Below, in pieces: positions 59,401 to 64,000 of a DNA stretch of 64,000 nt. The notes below the pieces were generated by a model. That model had not been told where the DNA came from, did not search any database, and saw only the letters and a program-made list of their open reading frames with translations. This DNA comes from Isoetes taiwanensis (taxonomy: Eukaryota > Streptophyta > Lycopodiopsida > Isoetales > Isoetaceae). The translations under genes and the position numbers were made by a program. Every line of letters starts with the position of its first letter. Position 1 is the first letter of the stretch. Location of the stretch: NCBI GenBank assembly GCA_021234155.1, contig JAJEKV010000027.1, forward strand, positions 9,486,013-9,550,012, in the 5' to 3' direction.

Positions 59401-59752
59401 GGCACGGGGGGCCCCAAGCTTATTTGCTTGCTTCATTGTCCAGAACAAGCTTGTAGCTATTGCATCAATTCGCACGGGGGTCCCACAGTCCCAGATTGAG
59501 ACAGGTAGATGGGAGCGGCCGCAATTGCCGCGAGAAGCGAGACTATGTACCGCTTGCCGATTCTGAGTTATTGAAGATGAAAGCCATACTCTTCTGAGTT
59601 GCCCTGCTTTTGAGATAGTCCGGAATCATTTTTTGACCTTATCATTCCATTCCACGCTTCCACAACTTCTCAGAGCACCATCTGTGCATGACTTGGCATT
59701 ATACATACTTGAGGTTCTAGATAAACGTCTGCAATTACTGAGCCCTCAGTAG
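56439..59752 (+). pseudogene. LINE ORF2: AP-like endonuclease, reverse transcriptase, CCHC-like end
   Basis: The first 300 residues (56,439-57,341) are an intact endonuclease: VSWNCRGFP, LLMETWE, GGVACYFKD, LLGDFNART, SSVVDY-type VVDYVIS and SDHYPLYLSL. The reverse transcriptase follows in several frames: LQAELLKWGG and VVPIYKAGDKHDPSNYR (57.9-58.07 kb), CFVDFTSAFDTVPRELLWQR (58.27-58.33 kb, first catalytic Asp), GVRQGCPLSPTLFGLYIDQL (58.43-58.49 kb) and LMYADDVSLH (58,558-58,587, catalytic Asp pair kept). Then thumb text KYLGVEF and PVLLYGSEVWGP (58.93 kb). The C-terminus has CTAC, about nine residues later SHTLLSCPAF, a CX2C...HX4C zinc-knuckle arrangement, and LYILEVLDKRLQLLSPQ before TAG. 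About five frameshifts or stops break it. Confidence 0.85.
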
Positions 59753-60018
59753 TCATTATCTCCGCTTGTCTAGTATCATCATTACTGCAAAGGTTTTTCC
59801 CTTGAAAACCTTTCGAGGCAGGGGTTTTTTAATCCTAGTAGTAATGATTGTACTAGCCCATTGTATGGGTCCCATGACTATTGGTCTCCGTGGACGTTAA
59901 AAAAACTATTCTATTCTATACTAGTAAAAATAAATTACTTACCATTGGATTGGTTCCTGAGGTTCCATTGACATTTCTTACATGCTTATCTGGCCTTAGC
60001 ATGCAAGTACGTTTCCTA

Positions 60019-60060
60019 ATAGAATAGAATAGAATAGAATAGAATAGATTTTTTAACGTT
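60019..60060 (-). mobile_element. LINE 3'-tail fragment of about 40 bp, minus orientation
   Basis: TAGAATAGAATAGAATAGAA, continuing to GATTTTTTAACGTT, is the reverse complement of the 3' end of the LINE at 54.3-59.9 kb (ACGTTAAAAAAACTATTCTA). It replaces AGCTATGTTCCCTTGCC of B1. Either a drastically truncated insertion or a rearranged tail. Confidence 0.7.
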
Positions 60061-60281
60061 CACTCATATAAAATTTTTTGCACTTGTCTCTATCTTAACA
60101 TGATGAGACATATATATAGTGTACCCTTCAATGCAACCTCCATCGTCAACCACCCCTATTTCTCCTCCAAGCAAGCATTTCCTGCATCTATTTCAAAGAA
60201 TCATATCCAATATGATGCAACAAGCATGTATTTTGGTTTAGATGCATTCAAAGATTCATAGAATTTCCTTGCATCCTGCTT

Positions 60282-60558
60282 GAATGTGACGGACCTGTCG
60301 GGTTAGCCTTCCAGTAATCCGAGATCCCATCAAGACTTGTATGAACACTACAAGTTGGTGTTTAATGCAATGCAAATGCATTCTTAAGCCAAAACGCAAG
60401 GTAAAGAATTGAATCTTTAATCTCAACTATATCCACTAACAAGTATGAGCTCAACTCTCAAAGATATAACATCATGTTATATACAACGAAAATTTCGTGT
60501 TAAGAATCCATAAATTAAATTTATAAAAACAACACAAGGCCTTGCTAAAGGCTCACAA
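60282..60558. repeat. 277-bp insertion relative to B1
   Basis: B1 reads CATCCTGCTT|CTAATTCCCAGG without it. The extra segment begins GAATGTGACGGACCTGTCGG and ends AAGGCTCAC. No terminal repeats or coding motifs recognised. It could instead be ancestral sequence deleted from B1. Confidence 0.6.
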
Positions 60559-60901
60559 TTCCCAGGCTTCTAACTCAGTTGCAGCTTTGAACTGCACGAT
60601 GATCCTTCACGGTCCATGTCTATATGCTTACATCATGAACACGTGGAGTTAGTTATAAAGACTAAGGGGGGTTTAAGGCGCTAATAAATGCCCAAGATAT
60701 CATACACAACCAGCATGCTTATAACAATACAACCATCAAAGTCCATTCTCATATAAAACACCTTATTGCAAGAGTCCCACTGTGCAAAGCCTATAGGTTG
60801 TCAGTATGCCATACCAAAAATATGCTAGCAAGGAGACACAGATTGCGTTATGAGAATACAATACAATAAAGAGCATGAAATGGATCATGAAATAACCATG
60901 T

Positions 60902-62125
60902 GAATATGTAGCATAATAACAGGGGGTTTTCTTTGTGTTTTTGTACGCTTTTCACTAAGGTTTTCCTATGATTTCGTGATGTATTCAAATGGATGTACTA
61001 ATGCGTACATCTAGAGTGCACCATTTCTGATCCATTCATTTTAGCCTTTTTTTTTTCAATGGTCAACAACCAATGGCTCACAACAAAAGCCGGTTTTTTT
61101 TTTGTGCGTGTGGTGCATAATGGTCAACAACCAATGGCTCACAACAAAAGCCCTTTTTTTGTGCGTGTGGTGCATAATGGTCAACAACCAATGGCTCACA
61201 ACAAAAGCCCTCTTTTTGTGTGTGTGGTGCATAATGGGCACATGAAGGGCTTGAAGGGCGCATGTAGTGCAGTTTCCCGCCGGCAACAAATTTCTTATCA
61301 TAACTTTTGATCCAGAGTTCTGTTTCAGATGATTTTTATTGCGTTAGAAAGCTCTCTCCGAGATCTTTTTGATAGTGTATGATATGCATATGTTTGATTA
61401 AGTTATCTATGCTAAAACAACAATTTTTCGGCCGGGTTTGGTAGGCTTTCACATCCTACCAGTTGATTAATACAGGATTGTGCTATTGGATATTGTTTTA
61501 TGGCTCATTCCGAATGAAGCTTACAAAAAATTACCATGCATTTTTAGATTTTGAGGCAGTTCTTAAGCAAATTCCAAGGCTTCTAGATCCTTGTGCTAAC
61601 AAGCAGAAAAGTTTCCCACTTTGGTTTCTCACCACAAGAATCCATGGAGGCCAAAGGCTGCTGTTAAATTCCAGTTGAAAAATGTTTGTGTATGGGCGTT
61701 GCAAACTTTATGACTTTCAGAATAATGGGATCAATCTGCTCTATCTTTATGGTAACTTTTACTTATGTTCTATTTGTTTTATTGTGATGAAATTCAAAAG
61801 CTACAGGTGATGAAAGCCTCAAATGAATTCTAGTTTTTTTCTGGTTTGAATTCTAAAATTTTTGTCACACCGGGGTTTGACCTCCCTAGGCCCCGAAGGG
61901 GCCAAAAAAAATTTTTTGCAACACAAACCATTAACATCCAACATATAAAAATTAAATCCCCCAACACATAATAACCAACACATAACAACTATTGACATTA
62001 TAACAACCAACACATAACTACCATTGACATGAATTAACACAACCATTGGGTCCAACATATTTAAATTAAAATCCCCCTTAAACCCCCTTTGGTTTGGGTG
62101 CATATTCACACGGGGGGTGACTCCG
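60902..62125. repeat. 1.2 kb insertion relative to B1
   Basis: B1 is continuous here (ATAACCATGT|AACAATAATGAG). The extra DNA begins GAATATGTAGCATAATAACA and ends GTGACTCCGGGCAA. It contains three 60-bp tandem repeats (61,058-61,234), a perfect GGCCCCGAAGGGGCC hairpin at about 61,889 and AACCAACACATAAC repeats at 61.97-62.02 kb. No coding domain recognised. Confidence 0.7.
61058..61234 (+). repeat. Three tandem copies of a 57-61-bp unit
   Basis: Each unit reads AATGGTCAACAACCAATGGC, TCACAACAAAAGCC, a T-run of variable length, and GTGYGTGTGGTGCAT. The units differ mainly in the T-run (10, 7 and 5 T's), which looks like slippage after a recent tandem duplication. The minus-strand frame over it is repeat-driven. 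Confidence 0.9.
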
Positions 62126-62584
62126 GGCAATAATGAGACAACAATGAAATAACTGTAAAAACCATGAGATAACCATAACTATACAGTGCAAATTTCAGTT
62201 CATACAACCATTCAAACTGATCAGGCCCTGTAGTAGATACGAGCGGAATAAGTCTCATGTGTGCACACCCATCTAGCATGCGTCCACTATTAGAGGATCA
62301 CATCCAAGCCATGTAGCATGGTGAATCACCCTCGCTGGGTGACAACACCCGATATCACGAGTAAGAACAATCACGAGTCCATGCCACCACAATTGGACTC
62401 TCGCCTCAAAGAATATGCACTCATGCACCAGTTCATGGGCACATCTACAATTCTGTTGGAGTTTGTTTTAGAACCTTTTAAAATATCTAAAACAGAAAAT
62501 TAGCTTGGGTACCCTATGAATCTCTTTGTTGCCCATGAGTTATATGGTACTATAGCTGCTTCAATTTTATCGTGGCTTTACCTT

Positions 62585-63038
62585 GATTGAGCTTTCATTG
62601 AATTTCATCTCTACCTTTTGGCTTGGACAACAGAAAATTCAGAGTTGTAAGGAGCCAAATATTTTTGTCCATCTTATGCATTCAAAAATCGAGATGAATC
62701 ATTTAGCTGCTTTTAATCTTAGTGTGGCTTTACCTTATGGAGCTTCCGTCGCATTCCATCTTTACTTACAGGTTTGGACAACACAGGATCCAAAGTTTAT
62801 ATATATGTTCAAAGATCAAGATGAATGGTGATGTAGTCAGTTGTGGTATGAAGATGTGCCAGGTTGTTTGCACAATTTTCTAAAACATGCAAATGGAGAA
62901 TCCATCCTCAGTTTATACCTAATTTAAACCTGGATTTGATTACAATTTATAGGAAACATATGTTTTCCCTTCAACGTAACATATTCACAACTTCCAATTA
63001 CTTGTAGGTCCTATGGCTGAATCAGATAGTGACTTTGC
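62585..63038. repeat. Segmental duplication block C, copy 2
   Basis: Directly continues block B2 without the retrocopy present in unit 1 (empty site at 62,584/62,585). Parallel to 51,691-52,144. It then joins A3 at TTTGCA|AAAGCTCCCGAC. Confidence 0.9.
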
Positions 63039-64000
63039 AAAAGCTCCCGACAAAAAGAGAACTTCCTTATCAAAACGGGATCGAGGCCGAAGGTTGAAAG
63101 ATGGCCAAAAAATGGACAAGATCGGGGAAGAACATGTCACAAAATGGGAAGAGATGCCAAATTGGCAAACCAAGCAGGGAGAAGCCCCTTCCATGCCTGG
63201 TATCAAAGAAAGAGAGTCAAGGAAACTGTTGAGAGAGGAGAAAACAAAGATGAGAAGTCGATGAAGAACCTGCAAGTAATAGCGATCCCCGAACGAACCA
63301 GAACCCTAGAAAATGCATGCAATGCATGTATGCATAGGAGAGATGCATGCTCGCCCATTCGAGAATACTGATCCGATGGCTCAGATCGATGGCATTAAGT
63401 GTAATGTTTAGTTAATCTTGTTCGATCAATGATGACGACACCGGGGACATTCTTCTAAATCTTGTTCCCAGGTTGTATGTCCATGCTGACATCCTTCACA
63501 TCGTCTGCACCCAGTACCATCTATGTTGGAGGGATATCAGGTTCGGGACATGGTAGAACCATTAAGCCCAATTACTATTTCTCAACACAATAGATACAAT
63601 GGGTTTAGTGTGTTTAGTACTAATTCATCCTGGAAGAATCCTTTCAAGCACCATTACAGTTATCATGTTGACCGATGGTGAAACTCTTGGAAACTTCTAC
63701 ATCTAAGGCCTTATCAAATACATATCCTAAACAAGTACAACATGGCTCTCTCTTTATAGGAGCTGTATATAGATTTGTATTTCTATTGATGACATAACCC
63801 AGATGCACTTTGGGGATGTAGATCTTCTTTTCTACATGTTGCAACTCCATGTTCCTGGTAGGGTTGAGTCTTACTTGAGGCTCTTGGTCGTTTTGTTTCT
63901 CATGTTGACTACTGTTCAACACAAATAACTGTGATCTTGCTGTTATTTTCAGACTTGGTGCAGGAGCCAATTGCATATGCATTTGCTAGCAATGTGTTCA
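63037..64000. repeat. Segmental duplication block A, copy 3 (cut by the window)
   Basis: Parallel to 43,300 onward and 53,005 onward. The minus-strand coding remnant is least broken in this copy (open frame 63,982-63,644, with VEKKIYIPKVHLGYVINRNT and ENNSKI-like upstream text in other frames). It shows a third unit continues beyond the window. Confidence 0.85.

Larger units (their letters stand above)
54300..59920 (+). mobile_element. Near full-length LINE (5.6 kb), plus strand
   Basis: Boundaries come from the paralogous empty site at 44,570 (CACATTTGCT|AATAAAAATAAAT); here the left part ends at 54,299 and the right part resumes at 59,921 (CTAGTAAAAATAAAT). Layout: 5' leader of 300 bp, ORF1 54,600-56,435, ORF2 56,439-59,752, 3' UTR of 170 bp ending in an ATTCT-repeat tail rather than poly(A). 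ORF1 stop and ORF2 start are 3 bases apart. Frameshifts in both ORFs show decay, but the architecture is complete. A clear target-site duplication was not seen. Confidence 0.9.
59994..62584. repeat. Segmental duplication block B, copy 2, with insertions
   Basis: Follows directly on the end of A2 at TGGCCTTAGCATGC. Relative to B1 it has three extra pieces: a tiny LINE tail (60,019-60,060), 60,282-60,558 and 60,902-62,125. The rest matches B1 closely up to TTTACCTT at 62,584. Confidence 0.9.

Noticed and set aside
61058-61234. CRISPR-like direct repeats
   Set aside because: Repeats are contiguous with no spacers, only three units, in a eukaryotic repeat context.
1-64000. tRNA, rRNA or other structured RNA genes
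   Set aside because: No complete cloverleaf or rRNA signature seen; the tRNA-like head at 15.35 kb is too degenerate.

Overview
The window looks like nuclear DNA of a land plant. It is AT-rich and intron-bearing, with one plant-specific intact gene (a dirigent-type protein) in a sea of decayed Ty3/Gypsy, LINE and hAT elements. The element flavours (LINE with a WNCRGFP-type endonuclease, KIAA1586-like hAT transposase, a DUF3504/Crypton-like tyrosine recombinase) suggest a large, repeat-rich genome, perhaps a non-flowering plant such as a fern, lycophyte, bryophyte or gymnosperm. The species cannot be fixed from sequence alone.

Region by region. 1-9.4 kb: no recognisable gene; one weak LTR/primer-binding-site hint near 5.8 kb. 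9.4-24.5 kb: one decayed minus-strand Ty3/Gypsy element of about 15 kb. Its long LTR-like repeats lie at 9.46-12.57 kb (carrying a 1.2 kb insertion) and 22.41-24.53 kb. Inside are gag, a pol ORF with protease, an extra RNase H placed before the reverse transcriptase, and, beyond a 4.7 kb foreign block, a ruined integrase. 25.3-27.4 kb: a six-exon pseudogene of a DUF3504/Crypton-like tyrosine recombinase. 27.6-28.6 kb: hAT transposase C-terminus and an unrecognised coding fragment (minus). 29.0-30.7 kb: a LINE ORF1 remnant. 34.1-34.8 kb: two well-spliced-looking exons of an unrecognised minus-strand gene. 35.9-37.7 kb: a second hAT remnant invaded by two LINE tails, one with a 12-bp target-site duplication. 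37.8-42.65 kb: a minus-strand LINE lacking the reverse-transcriptase catalytic aspartates and split by a 241-bp hAT-like MITE with an 8-bp target-site duplication.

43-64 kb is a tandem segmental duplication of period about 10 kb. Each unit has blocks A, B and C (A1 43.26, B1 48.94, C1 51.69; A2 52.95, B2 59.99, C2 62.58; A3 from 63.04 kb). Unit 1 contains the only intact host gene, a 182-residue secreted dirigent protein at 48,044-48,592. In unit 2 the equivalent interval is missing, and a near full-length 5.6 kb LINE sits in block A. Because the units are paralogous they give empty sites that delimit several insertions: the 5.6 kb LINE, a chimeric retrocopy carrying a chaperonin-10 (GroES-type) fragment, a 1.2 kb insertion with 60-bp tandem repeats, and a tiny LINE-tail insertion.

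Apart from the dirigent gene nothing here looks capable of making a full-length functional product. The main interest is the recombinase-like pseudogene, the unusual Gypsy domain order, and the fine record of nested insertion.
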